From an uncultured Clostridia bacterium (lineage in GTDB: Bacteria; Bacillota; Clostridia; UBA1381; UMGS1253): 15,933 bases of DNA. Under the pieces are notes generated by a model that was not told where the DNA came from, did not search any database, and saw nothing but the letters and a program-made list of their open reading frames with translations. The stretch covers positions 1-15,933 of the forward strand of contig CAKSHB010000032.1 of NCBI GenBank assembly GCA_934456295.1, in the 5' to 3' direction. Made by a program: the position numbers and the translations under genes. Each line of letters starts with the position of its first letter. Positions within the stretch are counted from its first letter, which is position 1. This document shows positions 6,557 to 13,105 of the stretch, one piece after another.

Positions 6557-6584
6557 AGAACGCTCATATGCCGCTTTTTGTTTT
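6544..6584 (+). terminator. Terminator overlapping the end of the radical SAM gene
   Basis: AAGCGGCATATGA (6544-6556) and TCATATGCCGCTT (6564-6576) form a perfect 13-base stem with a 7-base loop followed by a T-rich tract. The left arm contains the last codons and the TGA stop. On the minus strand no good T-run follows, so it serves the rightward gene. Confidence 0.9.
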
Positions 6585-7146
6585 ATCCCATAAATGATTC
6601 AACTATTGCTTTTATTCCTATACATATCAGAATTACTCCGCCCAGAACTTCGGCCTTTGAGCCGAGAATATCTCCGAAACGTTTACCGATAAATATTGCA
6701 CCGCCGCTCAGGATAAATGTTGTCAGCCCTATAAGCAAAACGGAGGAAACAATCTCCGCACCGCCTGCCGCAAAACCTACGCCGACCGCAAACGCATCGA
6801 TGCTCGTTGCTACAGCCTGCGCAAACAATATTTTGTATGTAAGGCTTTTTGAAATTTCATGCTCATCGTCCTTGTGCGAAAAACCGTCCTTAACCATTTT
6901 GGCGCCTATAAATCCCAAAATCAGAAGAATTACTATGCCCGAATATCTGCATATAAAATCGGAAAACAATCCGCCCGCAAAATAGCCCAGCAGCGGCATT
7001 ATCGCCTGAAATATTCCGAAAAACAGCGGCATCGCCGCAATCTTTGCTTTTCCGACATTGTTATACACCATGCCGTTTGTCATTGATACCGCAACGGCAT
7101 CCATACTCAGCCCAATTCCGATTAAAAGAATTTCATATATGCCCAC
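6583..7146 (-). CDS. mntP: Manganese efflux pump MntP
   Basis: MntP exports Mn(II) across the cytoplasmic membrane and protects against manganese excess. The 187-residue product has about six membrane segments in two repeats, close to the 188 residues of E. coli MntP. The two repeat-defining acidic motifs are present: GLSMDAVAVSM (Asp16) and ATSIDAFAVGVG (Asp117). The start is GTG at 7146, with GAGGGGG about 7 bases upstream; the nearby ATG is out of frame and the longer in-frame start lacks a ribosome binding site. It has its own promoter. The leader is only about 58 bases, too short for the yybP-ykoY manganese riboswitch that often precedes this gene, so control must differ. Confidence 0.93.
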   Translation of the reverse strand: MGIYEILLIGIGLSMDAVAVSMTNGMVYNNVGKAKIAAMPLFFGIFQAIMPLLGYFAGGLFSDFICRYSGIVILLILGFIGAKMVKDGFSHKDDEHEISKSLTYKILFAQAVATSIDAFAVGVGFAAGGAEIVSSVLLIGLTTFILSGGAIFIGKRFGDILGSKAEVLGGVILICIGIKAIVESFMG

Positions 7147-7210
7147 ATAATTTCCCCCTCTGATTGCTGCATTAATTTTCTTGCCTGCGTTTTCCGGCAC
7201 ATAGTATTAT

Positions 7211-7239
7211 ATTATACAGCATATCGGTAATATAATCAA
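7211..7239 (-). promoter_or_regulatory. Promoter of mntP
   Basis: On the minus strand TTGATT (7239-7234), a 17-base spacer and TATAAT (7216-7211) form a good sigma-A promoter in the short gap after the AraC-family gene. Confidence 0.8.
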
Positions 7240-7240
7240 G

Positions 7241-8125
7241 CTATAGATTAATTTTTACCGATTTTGCATATTCTCTCGGCGACATGCCTTCTATATTTTT
7301 AAACTGTCTTGAAAAACTATGTATGGAGTCATATCCGAGCAGCATTGCAATCTGCGTGAAATTATAATCATTTTCACGTATAAACAGTTTTGCGCGCTCA
7401 ATTTTGAGCTTTCTGAAATATCTGACCACACCCATTCCCGTCTTTTGCTTAAAAACTGTTTTAAGTCTTGTGGGACTCATGCTGACAAGATGTGCAAAAT
7501 CCGAAAATCCAAGGTTTTTGTTAATATTTACGTTCATGTATTCAATTATGTCGCCGACAATATTTTTATCAAGCCTTTCCGTAAGCGCCGACATCGACTT
7601 TCCTGCTGTTTTGCTTATGAAGTTACTTCTGTAGAGTGAAACCAAGAGCATTTCGAGCGAAATTTTTATAAGCTGTTCGGAGCCGAACATGCCTCCGTCG
7701 CGCCGCGTCAGATATTTCAGCGTCGGATCTGCCAGAGGTGATGAAAATGCATTTCCTGCCTCTTTTACTATTGTTGACAGATATTCCTTCTGTTCGCCGT
7801 TTATCCGAAAAATCTTTTCGCAAAAAAACGCCATCGCTCTGGATTTACATTCAAACGCAACTACGACAAGGTTTGGCGCAACGCTTCCGTTTGCCCTCAG
7901 CAGATGAAATTCGCATGGCTTGTGAAATGCAATTTCTCCCTGGCTCAGCAAAAACTTTCTGCCGTCAGCGCATATTTCCACAACGCCCTTATCAACATAC
8001 ACGAACTCCCAAAAATCATGCTCTTCGCCCTCAAACGAAAAATTCTTTGTATATTCAAAATAATGAACCGTTACAATTTTATTTATTTTAATTTCCTCAT
8101 GCAGACGCGTCATTTTATATTCCAT
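7241..8125 (-). CDS. AraC-family transcriptional regulator with N-terminal cupin domain
   Basis: This is a 294-residue DNA-binding regulator. The N-terminal half (about residues 15-100) is cupin-like: HDFWEFVYVDKGVVEICADG then LSQGEIAFHKPCEFH, the usual effector-binding half-barrel. The C-terminal third (about 195-290) is the double helix-turn-helix: LGFSDFAHLVSMSPTRLKTVFKQ (first), then FTQIAMLLGYDSIHSFSRQFK and the family-ending motif GMSPREYAKS. The ATG at 8125 follows GGGGGTG. It is divergent from nahK across a 215-base gap, so nahK is a likely target, and the effector may be a host-derived sugar; both points are inference. mntP lies downstream with its own promoter. Confidence 0.92.
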   Translation of the reverse strand: MEYKMTRLHEEIKINKIVTVHYFEYTKNFSFEGEEHDFWEFVYVDKGVVEICADGRKFLLSQGEIAFHKPCEFHLLRANGSVAPNLVVVAFECKSRAMAFFCEKIFRINGEQKEYLSTIVKEAGNAFSSPLADPTLKYLTRRDGGMFGSEQLIKISLEMLLVSLYRSNFISKTAGKSMSALTERLDKNIVGDIIEYMNVNINKNLGFSDFAHLVSMSPTRLKTVFKQKTGMGVVRYFRKLKIERAKLFIRENDYNFTQIAMLLGYDSIHSFSRQFKNIEGMSPREYAKSVKINL

Positions 8126-8145
8126 GTTTTCACCCCCGTACTAAC

Positions 8146-8173
8146 AGCATAACACAGTTTTTTGAAATGTCAA
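8146..8173 (-). promoter_or_regulatory. Promoter of the AraC-family regulator
   Basis: On the minus strand TTGACA (8173-8168), a 16-base spacer and TATGCT (8151-8146) precede the regulator gene. Confidence 0.65.
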
Positions 8174-8213
8174 CACAAGATTGTCTTAAAAGCCAAAAAT
8201 TTTGTCCTATTTG

Positions 8214-8243
8214 TTAAATCTTTTTTAAAAGCGATGTGATAAT
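8214..8243 (+). promoter_or_regulatory. Candidate extended -10 promoter of nahK
   Basis: TGTGATAAT (8235-8243) is an extended -10 element; TTAAAT (8214-8219) with an 18-base spacer is a weak -35. A poor -35 fits a promoter needing an activator. The leader of about 90 bases includes an imperfect hairpin CGTCA/TGACG (8266-8270 and 8283-8287), and AGAGAGG precedes the ATG. Confidence 0.5.
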
Positions 8244-8340
8244 ATTAACATGAAAGTTCCTTTTGCGTCAGCCTTCGGTATATGACGGCGGAATGGAATT
8301 TTTTATGCGATACTTCATATTAAAGAGAGGCTGATTATTT

Positions 8341-9420
8341 ATGAATGGTGAGAATTTAAAACAAATTGCAGCACATTTTGATACATATTCGTCAATTGAG
8401 CCATACGGCGACGGACATATAAACGATACATATGTAGCTTTTTCGCAAAAACGCTACATACTGCAAAAAATAAACACCAACATATTTACAAATCCCGAAC
8501 AGGTAATGCATAATATACATCTTGTGACGGAGCACATCAAAAAAAAGCTTGAAAAATCGGGCAAATACCGCAGCGGAAGTGTGCTTTCCCTTATTCCTAC
8601 AGTTGACGGAAAATCTTTTTACCGCTCCGAAAACGGCAGCTGCTACCGCATGTATGAATTTATAGAGAATGCCTCATCATATTCCCATGCCGATTCTGCC
8701 GATGTATTATACAATGCCGCAAAAGGCTTCGGAAACTTTTTTGCTCTGCTGTCCGATTTTGATGCGTCACAGCTATATGAAACGATAGAGAATTTCCATT
8801 GCACCCCTATGCGCTATACCGCATTTGAAAAAGCCGTAAAAGAAGATAAATGCGGACGCGCAAAGCTTGCCGGAGAAGAAATTAACGCAATTGTTTCGCG
8901 CCGCGAAATCGCAGACGTTGTCACAAAACTTCTCGGCAGCAATGACATTCCCCTGCGTGTGACGCACAACGACACAAAGCTCAACAACATAATGCTTGAT
9001 AACAAAACCGGCGAACCTGTATGCGTTATCGACCTTGATACCGTCATGCCCGGCTCAATACTTTACGATTTCGGCGACTCTATACGTTTCGGGGCAAGTT
9101 CTGCCGCCGAAGATGAACAGGACCTTAGCAAAGTATACTGCGACATGGAGCTTTTTGAGGCATTTACGCGCGGTTTTCTTGAGCAGACGGGCAAATTTCT
9201 TACATCAAAGGAAAAGGAACTTCTCGCCTTTTCCGCAAAGCTGCTCACATATGAATGCGGCATGCGTTTTCTCACAGACTACTTAAACGGCGATACATAT
9301 TTCAAAATACATTTTGAAAATCAGAACCTTTACCGCGCAAGAACTCAGATAAAACTTGTTTCCGACATGGAGAAAAAAGCAGATATAATGCAGGAAATCG
9401 TCATGAAATATGCCGGTTAA
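8341..9420 (+). CDS. nahK: N-acetylhexosamine 1-kinase
   Basis: NahK phosphorylates the anomeric position of N-acetylglucosamine or N-acetylgalactosamine with ATP, allowing salvage of sugars from mucin or milk glycans. The product has 359 residues, the same as the Bifidobacterium longum enzyme, and is similar to it along its length. It has the aminoglycoside-phosphotransferase-like kinase fold: IEPYGDGHINDTY near 19-31, RYILQKINTNIF near 38-49, catalytic loop LRVTHNDTKLNN (205-216, Asp211), metal-binding IDLDTVMPGS (230-239), and YDFGDSIRFGAS (242-253). The C-terminal blocks ECGMRFLTDYL and RTQIKLV are also shared. No lacto-N-biose phosphorylase gene is adjacent, unlike the bifidobacterial cluster, so free hexosamines may be the substrates here; that is inference. 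Confidence 0.93.
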   Translation: MNGENLKQIAAHFDTYSSIEPYGDGHINDTYVAFSQKRYILQKINTNIFTNPEQVMHNIHLVTEHIKKKLEKSGKYRSGSVLSLIPTVDGKSFYRSENGSCYRMYEFIENASSYSHADSADVLYNAAKGFGNFFALLSDFDASQLYETIENFHCTPMRYTAFEKAVKEDKCGRAKLAGEEINAIVSRREIADVVTKLLGSNDIPLRVTHNDTKLNNIMLDNKTGEPVCVIDLDTVMPGSILYDFGDSIRFGASSAAEDEQDLSKVYCDMELFEAFTRGFLEQTGKFLTSKEKELLAFSAKLLTYECGMRFLTDYLNGDTYFKIHFENQNLYRARTQIKLVSDMEKKADIMQEIVMKYAG

Positions 9421-9451
9421 TTATAATATATTAACAATTTGTAAATTTTCT

Positions 9452-9480
9452 TTGCCGTTTTCATAAATTTATGATATAAT
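9452..9480 (+). promoter_or_regulatory. Promoter of the MATE exporter gene
   Basis: TTGCCG (9452-9457), a 17-base spacer and TATAAT (9475-9480) precede a leader of about 85 bases. Confidence 0.75.
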
Positions 9481-9486
9481 AGAATG

Positions 9487-9560
9487 GTTAACCGCAAATA
9501 TACAACATTTATGCGTACAAGGTCCGCGGAAACATTACTGCCTGTACCGCTAAAGACAAA
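9487..9560 (+). ncRNA. Structured leader of the MATE gene; possible riboswitch (guanidine-IV-like candidate)
   Basis: The leader holds a stem GCGTACAAGG (9513-9522) with CCTGTACCGC (9541-9550), with one bulge on each strand, and an 18-base loop. The loop word GCGG (9526-9529) can pair with upstream CCGC (9492-9495), a possible pseudoknot. TACCG (9545-9549) can instead pair with CGGTA (9579-9583), enclosing the ribosome binding site and start codon. Guanidine-IV (mepA motif) riboswitches are known upstream of MATE genes in Clostridia, but I cannot confirm the class by sequence and see no second hairpin or terminator. Confidence 0.35.
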
Positions 9561-9571
9561 GGGGTGTTTAA

Positions 9572-10921
9572 ATGGAATCGGTAAAAGAAAATAAGATGGC
9601 CAGCGTTCCTGTGCTGAAGCTCATCATTTCAATGTCTGTTCCAAGCATGTTTTCAATGCTTATACAGGCGCTTTATAACATTGTTGACAGTATGTACGTG
9701 TCATTTTACAGCATTGACGCACTCACTGCCGTTTCGCTGGCGTTTCCAATTCAGATGCTTATGATTTCGGTTGCCGTCGGTACAGGTGTCGGCATAAACT
9801 CGCTTGTATCCAGGCGCCTCGGCGAAAAACGCTTTGATGACGCAAACAGTGCGGCGACACACGGAGCAGTGCTTGCTGTCGCAAGCTGGGTGTTATTTGT
9901 AATTCTCGGACTTTTGTTTATAGAGCCGTATTTTTCAATGATGAATGCGTCCGAACCGGTCAGACAAATGAGCTGCACATACACAAATATTGCAATATAT
10001 TTGTCTTTCGGCTGCTTTATCCAGTGCGTTTTTGAAAAAACTCTCCAGGCAACCGGCAACATGATTTACCCCATGTTGTTCCAGCTTACGGGTGCAGTCA
10101 TAAACATAATACTTGACCCGATATTCATATTCGGCTACCTCGGTGCCCCCGAAATGGGTATCGCCGGCGCTGCATATGCAACAGTCATCGGTCAGATTGC
10201 CGCGGCAATTTTTGCAGTTATTATTATATTTACAAAAACACATGATGTACACATATCATTCAAGGGTTTCAAACTCAACTTTAAAATCATAGGCGAAATA
10301 TACGCCGTTGGCTTTCCTGCAATTATAATGCAGGCTATCGGCTCGGTTCTCACAACCGCACTCAATAAGATCCTGATAGGTTTTTCCGAGGCAGCTGTCA
10401 CGGTATATGGTATATATTTCAAGCTGCAGTCGTTTGTATTCATGCCTGTTTTCGGACTAAACCAGGGCGTTATGCCGATTATGGGCTATTCATACGGTGC
10501 GCGCAACAAAAAACGCCTTATATCAACGCTTAAGTATGGTTGTATTATAGCATTTTCAATAATGCTTATCGGAACAGTTCTTTTTTGGGCATTTCCGAAC
10601 CAAATGCTTATGATGTTTAATGCAAATGATGAAATCATAAGAATTGGCGTCCCCGCACTTCGTATAATAAGCCTGTGTTTTACATCGGCAGCCATCGGTA
10701 TTATGTTTTCAACATTGTTTCAGGCTGTCGGCATCGGCATAAACAGCCTTATAATTTCTCTCCTGAGACAGATTGTGGTTCTTTTGCCGGCGGCATATCT
10801 GCTCAGTCTTATAGGACTTGAGGCAGTATGGTACGCCTTCCCCATCGCCGAGGGTATTTCTCTTATTGCAAGTATTGTGATGTTCAGATTTGTCTATAGA
10901 AAACACATAAAAAATCTGTAA
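9572..10921 (+). CDS. MATE family multidrug/cation exporter (MepA-type)
   Basis: This is an inner-membrane exporter that moves toxic cations or drugs out using an ion gradient. The 449-residue product matches the usual MATE length, with about twelve membrane segments in two similar halves. The N-terminal block PSMFSMLIQALYNIVDSMYVS (34-54 region) is the hallmark of the family, with GTGVGINSLVSRRLGEKRFDDAN (about 73-95), TLQATGNMIYPM, and DPIFIFGYLGAPEMGIAGAAYAT (about 188-210). The second half repeats the pattern with QSFVFMPVFGLNQGVMPIMGYSYGARN. The ATG has AAAGGGGTG close upstream. The gene stands alone between its promoter and a strong terminator. The substrate is unknown; the leader RNA may report it. 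Confidence 0.93.
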   Translation: MESVKENKMASVPVLKLIISMSVPSMFSMLIQALYNIVDSMYVSFYSIDALTAVSLAFPIQMLMISVAVGTGVGINSLVSRRLGEKRFDDANSAATHGAVLAVASWVLFVILGLLFIEPYFSMMNASEPVRQMSCTYTNIAIYLSFGCFIQCVFEKTLQATGNMIYPMLFQLTGAVINIILDPIFIFGYLGAPEMGIAGAAYATVIGQIAAAIFAVIIIFTKTHDVHISFKGFKLNFKIIGEIYAVGFPAIIMQAIGSVLTTALNKILIGFSEAAVTVYGIYFKLQSFVFMPVFGLNQGVMPIMGYSYGARNKKRLISTLKYGCIIAFSIMLIGTVLFWAFPNQMLMMFNANDEIIRIGVPALRIISLCFTSAAIGIMFSTLFQAVGIGINSLIISLLRQIVVLLPAAYLLSLIGLEAVWYAFPIAEGISLIASIVMFRFVYRKHIKNL

Positions 10922-10934
10922 GGCATAAATACAC

Positions 10935-10972
10935 GGCGTTCTTTGAATTTTCCTTTTCAAAGGACGCCTTTT
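10935..10972 (+). terminator. Terminator of the MATE gene
   Basis: GGCGTTCTTTGAA (10935-10947) pairs with TTCAAAGGACGCC (10956-10968), 13 pairs with one G-U, followed by TTTT. An outer GGCATAA/TTATGCC pair (10922-10928 and 10974-10980) could extend it. Confidence 0.85.
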
Positions 10973-10991
10973 GTTATGCCCAAAACCGCTG

Positions 10992-11020
10992 TTGACAAGC
11001 ATACATCACTGTGCTAAAAT
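10992..11020 (+). promoter_or_regulatory. Strong promoter of the UbiA / HAD-GtrA operon
   Basis: TTGACA (10992-10997), a 17-base spacer and TAAAAT (11015-11020) are close to the sigma-A consensus. Transcription would start near 11027, about 105 bases before the first gene. Confidence 0.8.
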
Positions 11021-11026
11021 AATTAA

Positions 11027-11131
11027 ATAGCATCTATGCTTTCTTGATGTCTGTGCCGCAGTGCGGCGGCAAAATACGGAGATATAACGCGAAATTTTTT
11101 CACGTCAGTTTTTCGCGGAACGGAGATTTTT
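11027..11131 (+). other. Three-hairpin leader with duplicated Shine-Dalgarno-like word
   Basis: The leader contains AGCATCTATGCT (11029-11040), GCCGC-AGT-GCGGC (11055-11067), and CGCGAAA/TTTCGCG (11088-11094 and 11111-11117). The eight-base word ACGGAGAT occurs twice, at 11076-11083 and 11120-11127; the second copy is the ribosome binding site, and the third hairpin lies between them. No start codon follows the first copy at useful spacing. I recognise no known riboswitch. Confidence 0.45.
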
Positions 11132-12001
11132 ATGAAAAAATATATAAAACTTATACGACCCCATCATTATATAAAAAACGCCTTGCTGTTTTTTCCGCTG
11201 ATATTCAGCGGACATCTTTTTGATATACCGCAGCTCTGCTCGCTTATATACGGCTTTTTTTCATTCAGCCTGATTTCTTCGGTCGTATATATAATAAATG
11301 ATATAAACGATGCGGATAACGATGCAAAACACCCCACAAAATGCAAGCGCCCGATTGCGGCAGGTCTTATAAGCAAAAAAGCCGCAGCGCTGACTGCCGT
11401 GCTCTTGTTCATACTTGCCGTTGGGCTGAATTGGCTTGCCGACGGTTTCGGCGTTTATTCATACATAATGCTTCTGACGTATATGCTTCTGAACATACTG
11501 TACAGCTTCGGGCTGAAAAATGTGCCGATTGTTGATATAGTTATACTTGTATCCGGCTTTGTTCTTCGTGTTGTATACGGAGCGCAGATAACGGATACCG
11601 CGGTTTCGGGCTGGCTGTATCTGACCGTTATGTCGCTTTCTTTCTATATGGGTCTGGGCAAACGCCGCGGCGAACTTATAAATACAGATGCTCCGAATAA
11701 TACGCGCAAGGTTCTGAAATATTACACAAAGGACTTTCTGAGTAAAAATATGTACATGTTCCTCACGCTGACAATTGCTTTTTACTCTCTTTGGTGCATG
11801 GATTCGCTCACGGCAGAGCGTCACACAAACGGCAATTTTATAATTACCGTACCGCTTGTGATTTTGATTTGCATGAAATACTCAATGAATATCGAAGGCA
11901 ACTCCGACGGCGACCCCGTTGAGGTAATCCGCCGCGACAAATGGCTCATAGCGCTTGTCGCTCTTTATGCGCTGGCGGTACTGTGCATATTATACATATG
12001 A
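11132..12001 (+). CDS. UbiA-family prenyltransferase, decaprenyl-phosphate phosphoribosyltransferase-like
   Basis: This is a 289-residue integral membrane protein with about eight or nine membrane segments. The first Asp-rich active-site motif is NDINDADND (56-64), followed by HPTKCKRPIAAG (67-78). That arrangement (NDxxDxxxD, then HPxKxxRPIAAG) and the N-terminal LIRPHHYIKNALLFFPLIF are characteristic of the subgroup that includes mycobacterial Rv3806c. Rv3806c transfers phosphoribose from PRPP to decaprenyl phosphate, the first step toward polyprenyl-linked arabinose. The MGLGKRRGEL block (about 173-182) also fits this group. A role in quinone or heme synthesis is less likely. An HAD phosphatase-GtrA fusion follows after 38 bases in the same operon, consistent with the later dephosphorylation and membrane-translocation steps. 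Confidence 0.85.
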   Translation: MKKYIKLIRPHHYIKNALLFFPLIFSGHLFDIPQLCSLIYGFFSFSLISSVVYIINDINDADNDAKHPTKCKRPIAAGLISKKAAALTAVLLFILAVGLNWLADGFGVYSYIMLLTYMLLNILYSFGLKNVPIVDIVILVSGFVLRVVYGAQITDTAVSGWLYLTVMSLSFYMGLGKRRGELINTDAPNNTRKVLKYYTKDFLSKNMYMFLTLTIAFYSLWCMDSLTAERHTNGNFIITVPLVILICMKYSMNIEGNSDGDPVEVIRRDKWLIALVALYALAVLCILYI

Positions 12002-12039
12002 CCGTTTTTTGATATTTAATTCGGAAAGGACAAAACGCG

Positions 12040-13014
12040 TTGAATATATACGATTTTGATAAAACAATATACAAATCTGACAGCACGGCAGACTTTTATT
12101 TTTACTGTCTGAAACAATATCCCTCCGTGCTGCTTTGGCTGCCGTTTCAGGCGTGGTCATTCTTTCTTTATATTCTCGGTTTCTATACCAAAACTCAGTT
12201 CAAGGAGCGTTTTTACCGCTTTTTTAAAAGCATTCCCGATATCGAAGCATCTGTGCGCAGTTTTTGGAACAAAAAATCATGCGGAATAAAAAAATGGTAC
12301 CTTGAAAATCACCGTGATGACGACATTATTATCTCCGCTTCACCAGAATTTTTGCTGCGCCCGATATGCACACAGCTCGGCATAAATCACCTCATCGCCT
12401 CACGCGTAAATCCGTCAGACGGTCGTTATGACGGGTTTAACTGCTACGGCGAGGAAAAAGTGCGGCGTCTTCACGAACAAATGGGCGATATCCGTGCAGA
12501 GTATTTCTATTCCGATTCACTGTCCGACGCACCGCTTGCTGCAATAGCGGATAAAGGCAGCTATATCGTTTCCGGTGACAAGCTTACCGAATGGGATAAA
12601 TACAAGCCGGGCGCCGTAAAAAAAATCGTAAAAATGATTTTTGACCGTGAATTTTTATCATTCGCCTTTGTCGGTGTTATCAACACGATAAACGGTGTGT
12701 TGTTTGCATATTTATTTTCGTTGATTTTTGACGCAAATATTGCTTTTGCCGCAGGATATATCACAAGCCTTACGATTTCATACTTTTTAAACTCATTTAT
12801 TACCTTCAGAGATACGCTCAGCTTTATGAAATATCTGAAATTTGCATTTTCGTATGTGCCGAACTTTGTAATACAGAATGTAATCGTTTTTGTAGTTTAC
12901 AACTTGCTCGGGCTTGATAAAGTTATTGCGTATATTCTTGCCGGCATTATCGGTGTTCCCGTCACATTTTTGATGATGAAGCTTTTGGTGTTTACAAAGA
13001 CAGCAAAAAAGTGA
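12040..13014 (+). CDS. HAD-IB phosphatase fused to a GtrA-like membrane domain
   Basis: This 324-residue protein has two parts. Residues 1 to about 190 form an HAD subfamily IB phosphatase: motif I DFDKT (Asp5 nucleophile, Asp7 acid/base), motif II ISASPEF (Ser99), Lys140 as motif III, and motif IV SDSLSD (Asp159, Asp163). All catalytic residues are present. A hydrophobic stretch at 31-49 in the cap region may touch the membrane. Residues about 205-318 form a four-helix GtrA-like domain (FAFVGVINTINGVLFAYL, then YFLNSFITF), a family linked to polyprenyl-phosphate sugar translocation. The start is TTG at 12040, with GGAAAGGA about 9 bases upstream; it sits four codons before motif I, so no later start is possible. 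A likely substrate is the phosphorylated lipid made by the UbiA partner; this is inference. Confidence 0.9.
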   Translation: MNIYDFDKTIYKSDSTADFYFYCLKQYPSVLLWLPFQAWSFFLYILGFYTKTQFKERFYRFFKSIPDIEASVRSFWNKKSCGIKKWYLENHRDDDIIISASPEFLLRPICTQLGINHLIASRVNPSDGRYDGFNCYGEEKVRRLHEQMGDIRAEYFYSDSLSDAPLAAIADKGSYIVSGDKLTEWDKYKPGAVKKIVKMIFDREFLSFAFVGVINTINGVLFAYLFSLIFDANIAFAAGYITSLTISYFLNSFITFRDTLSFMKYLKFAFSYVPNFVIQNVIVFVVYNLLGLDKVIAYILAGIIGVPVTFLMMKLLVFTKTAKK

Positions 13015-13053
13015 TAATATGCTCTGTTGCTGCCGTTCCCCCCTATTATACAA

Positions 13054-13085
13054 CAAAAAACCGGCTTTTAAACCAAAGCCGGTTT
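13054..13085 (-). terminator. Terminator of the iron alcohol dehydrogenase gene
   Basis: AAACCGGCTTT (13058-13068) and AAAGCCGGTTT (13075-13085) form an 11-base stem with a 6-base loop. Read leftward it is followed by a T-run (A-run 13055-13060 on the plus strand). The rightward side has only three T before C, so it may stop the converging operon less well. Confidence 0.85.
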
Positions 13086-13105
13086 CATGTATACAGTATC
13101 TCTTT

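Noticed and set aside
8266..8287. CGTCA/TGACG inverted repeat as the AraC operator
   Set aside because: It lies downstream of the nahK -10, and AraC-family sites are usually direct repeats at or upstream of -35; it is more likely a leader hairpin.
9420..9440. AT-rich inverted repeat after nahK as a terminator
   Set aside because: GTTAAT/ATTAAC is a weak six-pair AT stem with no T-run; nahK has no convincing intrinsic terminator.
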